Shown one piece after another: positions 20,896-30,547 of a stretch of DNA of 64,000 nucleotides. A program made the position numbers and the translations under genes. The stretch spans positions 827,980-891,979 of the forward strand of contig JAWKTN010000005.1 in NCBI GenBank assembly GCA_041399065.1. Direction: 5' to 3'. This DNA is from JAGQPD01 sp020426865 (GTDB lineage: Bacteria > Planctomycetota > Planctomycetia > Pirellulales > Pirellulaceae). Below the pieces are notes generated by a model that had not been told where the DNA came from, ran no database searches, and saw nothing but the letters and a program-made list of their open reading frames with translations. Positions within the stretch are counted from its first letter, which is position 1; the number at the start of each line of letters is the position of its first letter.

Positions 20896-20932
20896 GGAAG
20901 TGCGATCGCCTCGGTCAGCCGATCGCACTTCC
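20896..20932. other. Perfect 13-bp inverted repeat
   Basis: GGAAGTGCGATCG (20896-20908) and its exact complement (20920-20932) flank an 11-base spacer. It could form a strong hairpin. There is no T run after it on either strand, so it is not a canonical intrinsic terminator. Confidence 0.6.
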
Positions 20933-20968
20933 TTGGTTGTGAGCAGCGAGAATGGTTAGTGTTCGTCG

Positions 20969-21211
20969 TCAGGTCCCTTGCGACGACCGAGGTCGTTGGT
21001 ACTCTGCCAGCAAAAAAAGGATTTCCACAGCCGGTAAGAAGTCGTGGCCCTGAATCATCATCAAGTCGATGTTGTTAAAATGTCTCGCTGCAACTGAAGC
21101 AGTTTTTGCGTGGGTTGTTGCCGCCGAACGCACGTGCTTGGACTTGTTGAAATACGGGTAAATGTAGGCGATTTTGACAAACCGTACGCTTTTCGTCCAT
21201 TGCCCCATATT
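20969..21211 (-). pseudogene. Remnant of the 5' end of a GT2-GT4 glycosyltransferase gene
   Basis: The minus strand encodes KIAYIYPYFNKSKHV, which matches AFIFPYFNNSKHL at the start of the 791-residue enzyme (11364-13739). Downstream of this the frame drifts and no GT2 motif follows, so only the first ~20 codons are clearly homologous. Its position, just downstream of the second NifU-like gene on the same strand, mirrors the first cassette. This shows that the duplication once reached into the large glycosyltransferase gene. Confidence 0.65.
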
Positions 21212-21438
21212 CTTGAGTTCCGCGATTGGTTGACCGCTCATATGATTTTCCGGTTTCTGGCTCATCTCGCAGGGAGCCCCTCGTGTGTCGCAGGTCGAAG
21301 TGGACTCGCAAGCTCTCCCGGTGGCGTGACAACCACCCGTGGTATTTGGTCAAATGGGGACGAAACAACCGCAGTAGAAGGTAGCATTGACGACGAACGT
21401 AGGCCGTTTTCGATCTGACATAGTTTCTGAAACTTTCG

Positions 21439-21879
21439 TTAAGACGCGAGTCTCCAATGGTTCAGGGCGCTATGGAGTGCACGCACCACAACTTCAGCAC
21501 AATACATTTTGTCCGGCGGGACGCCTCCCAACGCCTCTGCAAGGTGCTCCGCTGTAAGTGCCTCACATTGACGCGTAGTCTTTCGCTCGACGATCTCGGT
21601 CAAGACAGAACCGCAAGCAATTGTCACACCGCATCCTTGCGCTTCGAATCCCGCAGCAATTACCATGTCGTTTTCTATCGCCAAATGGACAGTTACGAAC
21701 GGTGGCCGGCCCTGAAGGTCGCCGGTCCCCATACAACTGGCATTTGGAACGGTGCCACGGTTGCGTGGATCCTGAAAATGGTCCATGAGAATTTCTGTGA
21801 ATCGTTCCACAACTTGATGTCCCTGAGAAAAAAGGTTATCACCGAGTTGTCGCACACAACAGTGGATCAGGTAGCACAA
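21439..21879 (-). CDS. NifU/IscU-like Fe-S scaffold protein, copy 2
   Basis: A paralogue of 13879-14316 with the same landmarks: LMDHFQDPRNRG, GCGVTIACGS and the third-ligand segment KMYCAEVV, where the His normally preceding the Cys is now Tyr. The first ligand motif is again absent (GRPPF in place of PACGD), and the upstream Cys (ASCMGTG) is kept. Conservation of the unusual features in both copies suggests they are functional in this subfamily, not random decay. The start is uncertain because the frame extends about 20 codons beyond the point of similarity. It is divergent from the intact DxH glycosyltransferase, and the intergenic leader is partly conserved between the copies (CATTGTACG...AGTG-CAAGTAA). 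Confidence 0.75.
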   Translation of the reverse strand: MCYLIHCCVRQLGDNLFSQGHQVVERFTEILMDHFQDPRNRGTVPNASCMGTGDLQGRPPFVTVHLAIENDMVIAAGFEAQGCGVTIACGSVLTEIVERKTTRQCEALTAEHLAEALGGVPPDKMYCAEVVVRALHSALNHWRLAS

Positions 21880-21975
21880 CGCGAACTCAGGATGCCACGC
21901 ATTTAGGTCGTTCAGCTTGTCATTGTACGGTGCGTTCCGGTAGTGACAAGTAATCGATCAGCCAGGATTCTGCCG

Positions 21976-22911
21976 ATGACGAAACTCAGCATCATTATCG
22001 TATCGCACAATGAAGGCGATCTGCTATGGAAGACCGTCAAGTCCTGCTGCGATACGTGCGACGACATCGACTGCGAGATCCTCGTAATTGACGACGCTTC
22101 GACCGATAAAAGCATCGACGAGCTTGCTCGGTGCAAGTTGGATGTGAAGGTCTATCCGACACCGTCTCGGCAAGGCCCGTCTCCGAGCAAGGACTATGGG
22201 GTATCGGTGGCAAAAGGTGATGTGTTTTTGTTTCTCGATGCGCATTGCAAGCCAGAATCCGGTGCCATCGAGCGGCTACTCGCAGCCAATCATGAAACGG
22301 ACGGGCAAGCCGCGATAATTCCCAAAATATCGAAGCTCGATGTGGAAGCGTGGGTCAATGACGACTCCTGTGCCGGCTACGGCTATGCGCCACGACTTGC
22401 GGATGACATTACGAAATGGGATTGGATTCCCCGGGAAAAACTGAAGAAACGCGGACGCTTTCTCGAGTCGCCGGGCTTCCCAGGGTGTGCGTCCATGATT
22501 TCGCGTGGACTTTATGAAAAACTCTGGGGATTCGACCGTGAAATGATGCGATGGGGTGCAGAAGACGTTGATCTGGGACTTAAATGCTGGCTAATGGGGT
22601 ATCCCGTCCTTACGGAACCAGAAAGCGTCATCGGGCACCGATGGCAGAGCACGTTCACATCCTACGTTGTTCCTGAAGAATTTATCCTGATGAATCGAAT
22701 GCGAACCGCATACAAAAACTACCCCACGGAACTCTGGCGGCGCTGGCTTGGAAAAGTGCGCGTCTCGCGAACCGCAGAGATGTGGCACCGTGCCTGGGAC
22801 GGCTTTACGCGATTTCGCGGAACGGCCGAAGTAGAACGGATCTATTTGTGTCAGTACGGAAAGCACGACCTTTACTGGTACGGCGAGTATTTTGGGATCA
22901 TTCTGCCTTGA
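21976..22911 (+). CDS. DxH-type family 2/27 glycosyltransferase, intact copy
   Basis: A 311-residue GT-A fold enzyme with KLSIIIVSHNEGDLL at the N terminus and VIDDASTDKS for nucleotide binding. It has FLDAHCKPE, a DxH metal motif instead of DxD, then WGAEDVDLGLKCWLMGY. The pair FLDAHC and WGxE resembles polypeptide GalNAc-transferases (GT27) and their bacterial GT2 relatives. No membrane segment is seen. ATG 21976 is preferred over the upstream alternative because similarity to copy 1 begins here. It lies between the divergent NifU-like gene and RHS copy 2, an order repeated in the first cassette. A role in O-glycosylating the Thr-rich RHS protein is attractive but is inference. It could equally act on a lipid-linked glycan. 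Confidence 0.82.
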   Translation: MTKLSIIIVSHNEGDLLWKTVKSCCDTCDDIDCEILVIDDASTDKSIDELARCKLDVKVYPTPSRQGPSPSKDYGVSVAKGDVFLFLDAHCKPESGAIERLLAANHETDGQAAIIPKISKLDVEAWVNDDSCAGYGYAPRLADDITKWDWIPREKLKKRGRFLESPGFPGCASMISRGLYEKLWGFDREMMRWGAEDVDLGLKCWLMGYPVLTEPESVIGHRWQSTFTSYVVPEEFILMNRMRTAYKNYPTELWRRWLGKVRVSRTAEMWHRAWDGFTRFRGTAEVERIYLCQYGKHDLYWYGEYFGIILP

Positions 22912-23213
22912 TAAATCGGATTGTGCGCTGGCGAAACTGGCTCGAGTTTGGAGAACGACGGCCGCCGGGCTTTGGGATGACACGTTCTGTTTTTGCGCAC
23001 ATAAGTACTGTTGATCAACGTCAGTGATACGTCGCCGAACAACTCGGCAAGGCCGAACGAATGGCTTCGTATGTAAAGTGTCCAACAAACCGGTTTCGAC
23101 TGCGCAAAGAACCATTGGGAGATTTATCGTATGTTGGCAGTTTTGTCTTGGGTAGAGTGAGGGATTGTAAAACGATCGCTGTTTTGTGACATGAGAAAAA
23201 ACAGACGCGAAGT

Positions 23214-23241
23214 TTGACACCACCGTGACAACCGCTACAAT
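23214..23241 (+). promoter_or_regulatory. Conserved sigma70-type promoter of RHS copy 2
   Basis: TTGACA (23214-23219) and TACAAT (23236-23241) with a 16-base spacer match the promoter of copy 1, including the GTGACAACCGC before the -10 box. The expected start is near 23248, about 100 bases before the ATG at 23350. The rest of the 438-base gap after the glycosyltransferase gene holds no gene. Confidence 0.65.
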
Positions 23242-23872
23242 GCCGTCTGCGAAACCCACTTTCCTCCTTGATGTGTTTCTCCCTGATTGTTCGGTTGGGG
23301 TTTCCCCGCGTTGGTTTTTACGTCACCCAATCCCTCGGGGAGAGTTCTTATGACGACTGCCGCGCCCGTTCCACGACGTCCGAGCACTGGACTTTTGACA
23401 TCATCGGCCGGACCGTTCGGTATGATCTCGGATCCGGGGTGGTACGCGGGGGCTTTGGCGGTGACGTCGGGTCGTGCAGTGCCGAGGGAGGATGCAGCAC
23501 GTGTCCTCCATCAGGTGGGCCGAGTAGCCAACCGACCACGGATCCGACCGGCGGAGGGCAAAACCAAAATGGTACGGCACCAGAGCCGCTACCGGCGCCA
23601 AGCGCCGACACTTCGGAAATAAGCCAGATTGAGGATTACGGGCTTTCGCAAGCAAGCGATTTCGTCGGCGCCGCCAGCTTCGGCGGGATGGGTGGGACGG
23701 TTGATGCGTCGCGAGGTAACCTGATCCAGCAGTATTCACTGCCGGCAGGCGGGACGTTAGACCCGGTGGTTGTGCTCAGCTACAACAAGGACTTTCGTGG
23801 AAATACCAGCGAATATCCCGATGGCTGGACGAGTAATTACAACCGCTATATCGATTCATCGGCCTCTCCCGA

Positions 23873-25249
23873 GGCCCTGTAAGAAATATTGTGTCAGCTA
23901 TCAGCATGCGGTAAAAGTTCGTTCACCGTTTCACCTGATAGGAGTTTGACACATGGATGAGAAGTTACAAGCTCGAGCGGAGCAGCTAGCACAGGAGTTT
24001 GCTGGCTCGGCGACGACGATTGGTGAGTTGAATCAGCTGATGCGGCTGATGATGAAGAGTGGCCTGGAGCGGATGCTCGATACCGAGATGGACGTCCATC
24101 TGGGCCGTAAAGGTTCGCCGGCGGAGAAGGAGCCGCCAGCCACGGCGCGAAAACCTGGTCCGCCCAATCGCCGCAACGGCCGCTCGAAAAAGACCGTGCA
24201 GGGCGAGTTGGGCGACGTCACCTTGGAGACGCCTCGCGATCGCGACGGCACCTTCGAGCCGCAGATCGTCGGCAAGCACCAGCGGCGGATCCCCGATTTC
24301 GACGAGAAGATTCTGGCGCTGTACGCCAAGGGGATGACTACCCGCGACATCCAGGAGATTGTCCAGGAACTGTATGGCGTGGAAGTGTCGGCCCAACTCG
24401 TCTCGGAGGTCACGGCCGACCTCGACGCGGAGGTGACGGCCTGGCGGAACCGTTCGCTCGATGCGGTGTGGCCGATAGTCTACTTCGACGGCCTGGTCGT
24501 GAACGTGCGGGGTGACAACCGTCGCGTGTCGCAGCACACGATGTACGTGGCGTTGGGCGTCAACCTGGAAGGCAAGAAGGAGCTATTGGGGCTGTGGTTA
24601 TCGCAGAACGAAGGGGCCAAGTTCTGGCTGGCGTGCCTCACGGACCTGAAGAACCGTGGCCTCTCGGACATCTTCGTCGCCTGTATCGACGGGCTGTCGG
24701 GCTTCGCCGACGCGATTCACGCGGCATATCCGAAGGCCAAGGTGCAACTCTGTATCGTGCATCTGGTGCGTGCTGCGCTGCGTTACGTGAGTGCCGAGGA
24801 CAGCCAACAGGTGGCCCGCGACCTGAAGAAGATTTATCAGTCGGCGACAGTCGAAGAAGCGGAACAAGCCTTGGACGAATTCGCTCAAGCCTGGGACGAC
24901 AAGTACCCGACGATAGCAAAGCAATGGCGACTCAAGTGGGCGGACATCATCACGCTGTTCGACTTCCCGCCGGCCATTCGCAAAGCGATTTATACGACCA
25001 ACGCGATCGAATCGGTGAATAGTGTCATTCGCAAGTTCACCAAGAACCGCAAGATCTACCCCAACGAAGAATCGGCCGTGAAGTTGATCTACATGGCCAT
25101 TCATGAAGCGTCGAAGCGGTGGACGATGCCCATCCACCACTGGAAACAAGCACTGAATCACTTCGCGATCCTGTACGAGGACCGATTGCCCGATTTGGCT
25201 TAGCAAAATGTGTGCCCTGATGGCGTGACACAAAAAACTTTACAGGCCC
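23873..25249 (+). mobile_element. IS256-family insertion sequence
   Basis: The 1377-base element is bounded by imperfect 24-bp inverted repeats, GGCCCTGTAA...TTGTGTCA at the left (23873-23896) and its counterpart at 25226-25249, matching at about 18 of 24 positions. It is flanked by the 8-bp direct repeat TCTCCCGA at 23865-23872 and 25250-25257, as expected for this family. It carries a single transposase gene and sits inside RHS copy 2. The intact ends and perfect duplication point to a recent insertion. Confidence 0.93.
23953..25203 (+). CDS. IS256-family (Mutator-type) transposase
   Basis: A full-length 416-residue transposase. The catalytic acids are visible as Asp in YFDGLVVNVRGD, Asp in ACIDGLSGFADAI, and Glu in TTNAIESVNSVIRK. 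The N terminus (MDEKLQARAEQLAQEF) and the basic region with PPNRRNGRSKKTV fit the family's DNA-binding part. AGGAG precedes the ATG. No frameshift or stop interrupts it, so the enzyme is probably active. Confidence 0.95.
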   Translation: MDEKLQARAEQLAQEFAGSATTIGELNQLMRLMMKSGLERMLDTEMDVHLGRKGSPAEKEPPATARKPGPPNRRNGRSKKTVQGELGDVTLETPRDRDGTFEPQIVGKHQRRIPDFDEKILALYAKGMTTRDIQEIVQELYGVEVSAQLVSEVTADLDAEVTAWRNRSLDAVWPIVYFDGLVVNVRGDNRRVSQHTMYVALGVNLEGKKELLGLWLSQNEGAKFWLACLTDLKNRGLSDIFVACIDGLSGFADAIHAAYPKAKVQLCIVHLVRAALRYVSAEDSQQVARDLKKIYQSATVEEAEQALDEFAQAWDDKYPTIAKQWRLKWADIITLFDFPPAIRKAIYTTNAIESVNSVIRKFTKNRKIYPNEESAVKLIYMAIHEASKRWTMPIHHWKQALNHFAILYEDRLPDLA

Positions 25250-27379
25250 TCTCCCGATATCGATGTCGTATCGGGAAGTGGCATGGCCTATCAGTATTCA
25301 GACACGGGCGATGATTACCTCGTTGCACCAGATTTTGCCACGAATTGGCTGGAAAACGACTCCTCAACCGGTGGTTGGATTGAAACGCAACCCGATGGCT
25401 TACAGTATTTCTACGGTTCCGATGGAAAGCTCACCAAGATATCAAATCATCTCGGACACATATGGACGCTGACCTATGCGTCAAGCAAGCTGAATATCAT
25501 TACTAATCCCGTAGGCAAGCGCACGTCGTTCAGCTATGACGGCAGTGGAAAGCTCAAGTCTATTCAGGATATTGCCGGTCGACTGACGACGCTAACGGTC
25601 GTCAGTAACCAGCTGACCACGATTACCAGTCCTGAACTATGCCAGACACAGTTCAGATATGCTTCGACCGGGTCTGGCACGATTCTGCAGGCCCGCATCC
25701 ACCCATCTGGCAACGCTACGACTTACACATATGACGGCAGCGACCGATTGGAAAGCATTAAGTTCCCGGGAGGTGGAATTTCGACCTATAGCTATTCCGG
25801 CAACAACGTCGAGTTCACCAATCCGCGCGGAAAGAAAACAACGCTGCTCTACGACGCGGATAAATTGCTGACGGCTGTTGTGGACGCTAATGGTGACCGC
25901 ACTAGCCTCACCTGGGACGGCAAACTGATCAGAACGGTAAAGAACCCGCTTGGCAAGGTAACAACATTCAACTATTCGGGTGGTTTTACAGAGGCCATCC
26001 GGTTGCTGCAGAGCGTGGAATCACCCCGAGCGACAGGAAGTACAATCGTTTACGATACCGCGCCGCGCCCGGTATCCATCGTGTACGCCGATGAAACGTA
26101 TTCGTCGATCAATTGGAACGCCACGCATGATCGGGAAGTGGACACAATCGTCGACCAATTGGGAAACAGCAATGGGTTCACTTACAACTCGATGGGAAAT
26201 ATCGAGACCGTGGGCAACGGAGTGGGAGAGACATTTACCTATGCCTATGACGCCGAAGAGCGCCGCGTCGCTGTCGTGGACCCTGACACCTATCGAACCA
26301 CGTACGCCTACACCGCCAGCGGCCAGATCAATTCCATTAAAAACCCACTTTCGAAGGTCTGGACGATGACGCGGGATGCGATGAACCGTCTGACCGCGAG
26401 TACTGATCCCCTTGGAAAAATCACCAGTTACACCTACGGTGCCAATTGCCAGTTAAATACGGTTAAGAATCCCCTTGGTCAAGTCACGACGTATCAATAC
26501 ACCAACCGCGATCAGCTTGAAGTAACCATTGACCCCCTGGGCCTCCGTACCACGTATATCTACAACCTGGCCGGTAGCCTCGAGACAATCAAAAACCCGC
26601 TAGGGCAAGTGACTACATATGTGTATGACGATGCACAACGGCGCATCGGCACTGTCAATCCGTTGGGCTTCCGGACGACTACCACCTACGACGCAGCGGG
26701 TCGTCCCGTGGAAATGCGTGATCCCCTCGGCAACATAACCACAACTGTCTACAACGACGCCGGTCAAATCATCGCCAGCGTTAATCCAGAAGGCGAGCGC
26801 ACCACGTTCACGCTGGACCTGAACGGTCGAATTACGGAAACAGAGAATCCAGAAAACCAGGTGACAACCAATGTTTACGACGATGCAGGCCGACTCGTAT
26901 CGACAACCGACGCCAATGGGGATACCACGACCTACACCTATGACGATGCCAATCGTATTCTGACAGTAGAGGACGCACTGGGGCAAATTACTCAAACGCA
27001 CTATGACAATGTGGGACGGATAGATGCGACGGCGAACCCTCTGCTGAAACGCACAACTTTTATCTACAACGAGGCGGGCTACCGCGTGGCAGTGATGAAC
27101 CCACTCGGTCGAATTACGACGACGAACTACGATGCCGACGGTAGGGTTGCTTCCGTTGAAGATCCCTTGAACCATATCACGACTACAGTTTACGACAGTG
27201 CTGGCCGCGCGGTTGCTTCAATTAACCCGCTTAGTCTGCGGACGACATTCGCTTACGATTCTGCCGGGCGGCAGATCTCCGTAAAGGATCCGCTGGGCCG
27301 CCTTGCAACAACCGTGTATGACAACGCGAACCGCGTTGCGGCACAGGTTAACCAACTGAATACTCGCACAACATTCGTA

Positions 27380-28843
27380 TACGACGCGGCCGGCAATCGC
27401 ACAGCCGTTGTGGATGCTAGTAACCATCGCACTACGTTCGTGTACGACGCGGCCAATCGCCAAACCGCCGTTGTTGACCCACTGGATCGTCGGACGACGT
27501 CCTCGTATGACAAAGCGGGCCGGCAAACGCTCCGAATTGACGCGTCCAGTCGGCTTACGACCTATGCCTACGACAAGGCAAGCCGACTAACGAAACGCAT
27601 TTATCAGGACGGTACGCGCGTAACATTTACCTACGACCCGGTCGGCCGACGGACAACGATGCAGGATTCGACGGGGGAGACGACTTGGATCTATGACGAA
27701 GTCGGACAAGTCACGTCCACCACGAATCCGAATAGCAAGACGATCGCCTATACGTACTATGCCGATGGCAACCGCAAGGAAATGACCGATCCTGATAGCG
27801 GAGTCTTCACTTACTATTACGACGATGACGGTAAGCTGGTCATCGTCTGGAATCCTGAAAACGACACGCAGATTATCACATACGATGAGGCCAACCGCCG
27901 CAAGGCGAACTTGTTTGGCCTTAGCCTGCGAACGAGCTTTATCTACGACAACGCCGACCGTCTGACGAATATCGTGCACCGCAATGGTGCGGGAACGATC
28001 CTGTCGGCGTTTACGTATACTTACAACGATGCGAGTGTGCGAACATCCGTGGTCGAACCTGGGCCGGTGACGACAACGTGGGGTTACGACGATGCCTATC
28101 GACTGACTTCCGAAAAGCGTCAGGACTCGTCTTCCGTTTTGTACACCGACACAATGACTTATGACAACGTGGGTAATCGACTCACGCTTCAAAATGCCTC
28201 GGGCACCACGACGTACACATACGACAATGCGAATCAACTTTCCAAATCGCAGCTGAACGCATCGATTACCACGTTCAGTTATGACTCGAAGGGCAATCAA
28301 ACGGTCGAGCTTACGGGCACCAACCGCACGACCAATACCTGGGACGAGGAAAACCGCCTGACGAAAGTCGAATTCCCGGGAACGTCGCCGGTGGACAATG
28401 TCTACACCTTCAACGGCGACGGCAAACGTGTGCAAATCGTCGATTCGACCGGAACAAAACGCCCCATCTGGGATTTTGAGAATATCCTGCTGGAAACCAA
28501 CGGTTCGAACACGACGCAAGTGATTTATACACTGGAACCGATGACCTACGGGAACCTGGTAAGTCAGCGCAGATCGGGCACAACGACCATTTATCTGTTT
28601 GACGCGCTGGGCTCGACGCGTAAAATAATAGACAACCCTGGCGCCTCTTCCGCCGTGATCGACAGCTACGACTACAAGGCCTACGGAGAGACATACGCGT
28701 CAAGTGGCTCGACGACGAATGTCTTTCGCTGGGTAGGGCAATTGGGGTACTACTACGATGCGGACAGGCTTGCGTATTATCTACGCGCTAGACCGTACAG
28801 CCCGAAGCTGGCGCGGTTCTTGAGCAAGGATCCAATCGGGTTT
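27380..28843 (+). repeat. Nearly identical RHS 3' core shared with 18456-19917
   Basis: About 1.46 kb of this RHS core is almost base-for-base identical to RHS copy 1, with only small clusters of mostly synonymous differences, for example around CGCATTTATCAGGACGG and the ACGTCG/ACCACG change. Upstream of about 27380 the two genes are clearly more diverged, and after GGATCCAATCGGGTTT the tips are unrelated. Gene conversion or recombination is the likely cause. Confidence 0.8.
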
Positions 28844-29501
28844 AAGGGGAGCAAATGGAATCTATTTGCGTACGTTAGGAATGTGCCAACGCGTTTCATT
28901 GATGCATCTGGTACAAGCTCGGAATTATTGGAAATCAGCGATTTGTGGCACGAATATCCAACGGATCGGGGCAACAATCGGTGGCCTGTTGCGATAGTTG
29001 CAAGGTTGACGGGTTCAGACAATTGTTCCGGTAAGATCGTCAACGGAAGGATTAATTGTTCGGGAATTATGAATTTCACTTTGTCGTTTGAGGCGAAATT
29101 GAGGCGAGGTGGTAATCCCAAACAGATGGAGGATGGTACGGGTTATTACGTTTATCTCGACGAAAACTACGTAAAACTTCGTGACCGAATAATCGGACCG
29201 TTGGACGTTCCAACAACGGATGAGGCCGGCAATGCAACGTCATTGTCTAATTCGGTTTCATTGGGCAGCATACCATGTTCCGGCGGTTCAAAACGAGGAA
29301 GTGTTAATCTCTTAAATTCATCCGGTGGGGGGCTCAGGATACACTACCTTATTAGGGTCCGTTGTTGTGGCAAGATTGACCTGGGTATGAACGGAGTAAT
29401 CCTGCACTTCCAGCCTTTTGGAGACACCGGCGAAACCCATGAACTACTTCATCATAAAAAGTAACCTAATAAAAGGCGTTCTTCGGTTATTAGACAACTA
29501 A

Positions 29502-30443
29502 GTCGCTGGCAAGCAACTCCTATCAACAAATTGCAGTGTCACGTTACTGTCTCACTGAGGATTTCACAACACGCGACGGCCGCAGCGATCGTCGTCCAAC
29601 CGTCAATCATCATTCCCAAACGATCATACCTGACGCGCATCCTGCGCAAGCCTATCAACCAACTGATCGACCTCTCGACAACCCAACGAACCTTTTCCAA
29701 GTGGCTTCCATGTGCGTGTCCGCGCTTTCGAATGTGCGTTTTCACACCCAACCAACGCAACACGGCGCGCGTGGCCTCACAATCATAGCCCGCGTCCGCA
29801 TACAGCCTTGCCGGATGCGACCGCGGACGTCCACGTTTGCCTTTCACTTCCGGATAGTTCGCCACCGCCGGCGGGATCTCCAGGTGATCACTGCGATTGG
29901 CAGCTGCCGCGCGAATCACCAGTGGCACACCATCGCGATCGACAAACAGCGTGTATTTCGTCCCCTTTTTTCGCCGATCCACGGGACTCGGGCCTGCTTT
30001 CTCCCCACCACCAAACGCGCGGACTTGCGTCGAATCGATCATCGTCGTTTCGGCATGCAATTGCTGTTGTTGATACAACGTGGCCAACAGCAACTGGTGC
30101 AAGTAGTCCCAAATTTCTTCCCCTTCCCGCCTCAGCAGACGCGTTCGAGCGGTTTCGCCGCAGTACCCCATTTTCGGCGGCACATCTTTCCTGCGGCAAT
30201 TCGTCAAAAAGACGTACCAAATCACCTTCCAAACGACCATGTTTTTCAACAACCGCCGACCACCATGCGGACCCATGGGTGGCTCTTCGGGCAGCAACGA
30301 TTGAGCCAATTCATGAAACGGTTGCGGCATTCTTGCATCCGCCACGACAATACTCCTTGTGTCAACAATGAAACAATTGTCCTGTGCTGGCGCAAATACC
30401 GTGTCAATGTCATACAATCGTCGCGGGGTTGTTTGTCAGCCTC
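29502..30443 (-). mobile_element. IS5-family-like insertion sequence
   Basis: A 942-base element defined by imperfect ~19-bp ends, GTCGCTGGCAAGCAACTCC at the left and the complement of GAGGCTGACAAACAACCCC at the right (14 of 19 matching), flanked by TAA direct repeats at 29499-29501 and 30444-30446. It carries one transposase gene on the minus strand. It inserted about 37 bases after the stop of RHS copy 2. The ends are inferred by eye, so the exact limits are less certain than the transposase. Confidence 0.7.
29539..30345 (-). CDS. IS5-family DDE transposase
   Basis: About 268 residues. The DDE acids are Asp in TMIDSTQVRAF, Asp in LYADAGYDC, and Glu in WVVERSISWL. The segment HIRKRGHAHGSHLEKVRWVVERS is typical of this group, and the C terminus CEILSETVT ends close to the element's left inverted repeat. 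The GTG at 30345 is preferred because AAGGAG lies 7 bases upstream; a longer frame opens at 30417 without a ribosome-binding site. The gene appears intact. Confidence 0.9.
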   Translation of the reverse strand: MADARMPQPFHELAQSLLPEEPPMGPHGGRRLLKNMVVWKVIWYVFLTNCRRKDVPPKMGYCGETARTRLLRREGEEIWDYLHQLLLATLYQQQQLHAETTMIDSTQVRAFGGGEKAGPSPVDRRKKGTKYTLFVDRDGVPLVIRAAAANRSDHLEIPPAVANYPEVKGKRGRPRSHPARLYADAGYDCEATRAVLRWLGVKTHIRKRGHAHGSHLEKVRWVVERSISWLIGLRRMRVRYDRLGMMIDGWTTIAAAVACCEILSETVT

Positions 30444-30547
30444 TAAACTAGTTCGGGCAATCTACGCTGAAACAGAATGTCACGTTATTATCCCCCATTG
30501 CATCGTCTGTGTTTGCTAGAGTCCGTACTTCTATTTGGATAAGAGTG

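Larger units (their letters stand above)
20055..20960. other. Non-coding region after RHS copy 1
   Basis: About 900 bases with several short ORFs (up to 95 codons), none showing a recognisable motif. It probably contains decayed RHS tip material, since RHS 3' regions are often replaced and leave fragments. It also holds one copy of the CCGAATT repeat and a long perfect inverted repeat, both listed separately. Confidence 0.45.
23350..29464 (+). pseudogene. RHS/YD-repeat protein, copy 2, interrupted by an IS256 element
   Basis: The gene starts at ATG 23350 behind GGGGAGAG and resembles copy 1 from the first residues (APVPRRPSTG). A one-base loss in the G run near 23446-23451 shifts the frame. 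The frame then matches copy 1 until 23872, where an IS256-family element with an 8-bp target duplication is inserted. The frame resumes after the element and is open to 29464. The insertion plus duplication is 1385 bases, and removing it rejoins the two halves in frame. YD repeats fill the core, which ends with RFLSKDPIGF near 28843. A tip of about 205 residues follows, with several Cys residues (CSGGSKRGS, RVRCCGK) and no recognised toxin domain. The product is probably a surface or secreted protein. Confidence 0.87.

Noticed and set aside
24598..25233. 211-codon minus-strand ORF in the IS256 element
   Set aside because: Antisense to the intact transposase; such shadows are common in this family.
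28843..29464. RHS copy 2 tip as a polymorphic toxin domain
   Set aside because: No recognisable toxin motif or adjacent immunity gene; only its variable position and Cys content could be reported.
29466..29495. CTAATAA...TTATTAG dyad after RHS copy 2 as a terminator
   Set aside because: Only 7 AT-rich pairs with a 14-base loop and no T run; too weak to call.
29536..30519. 327-codon plus-strand ORF over the IS5-like element
   Set aside because: Antisense to the transposase, which has all catalytic residues and matching element ends.
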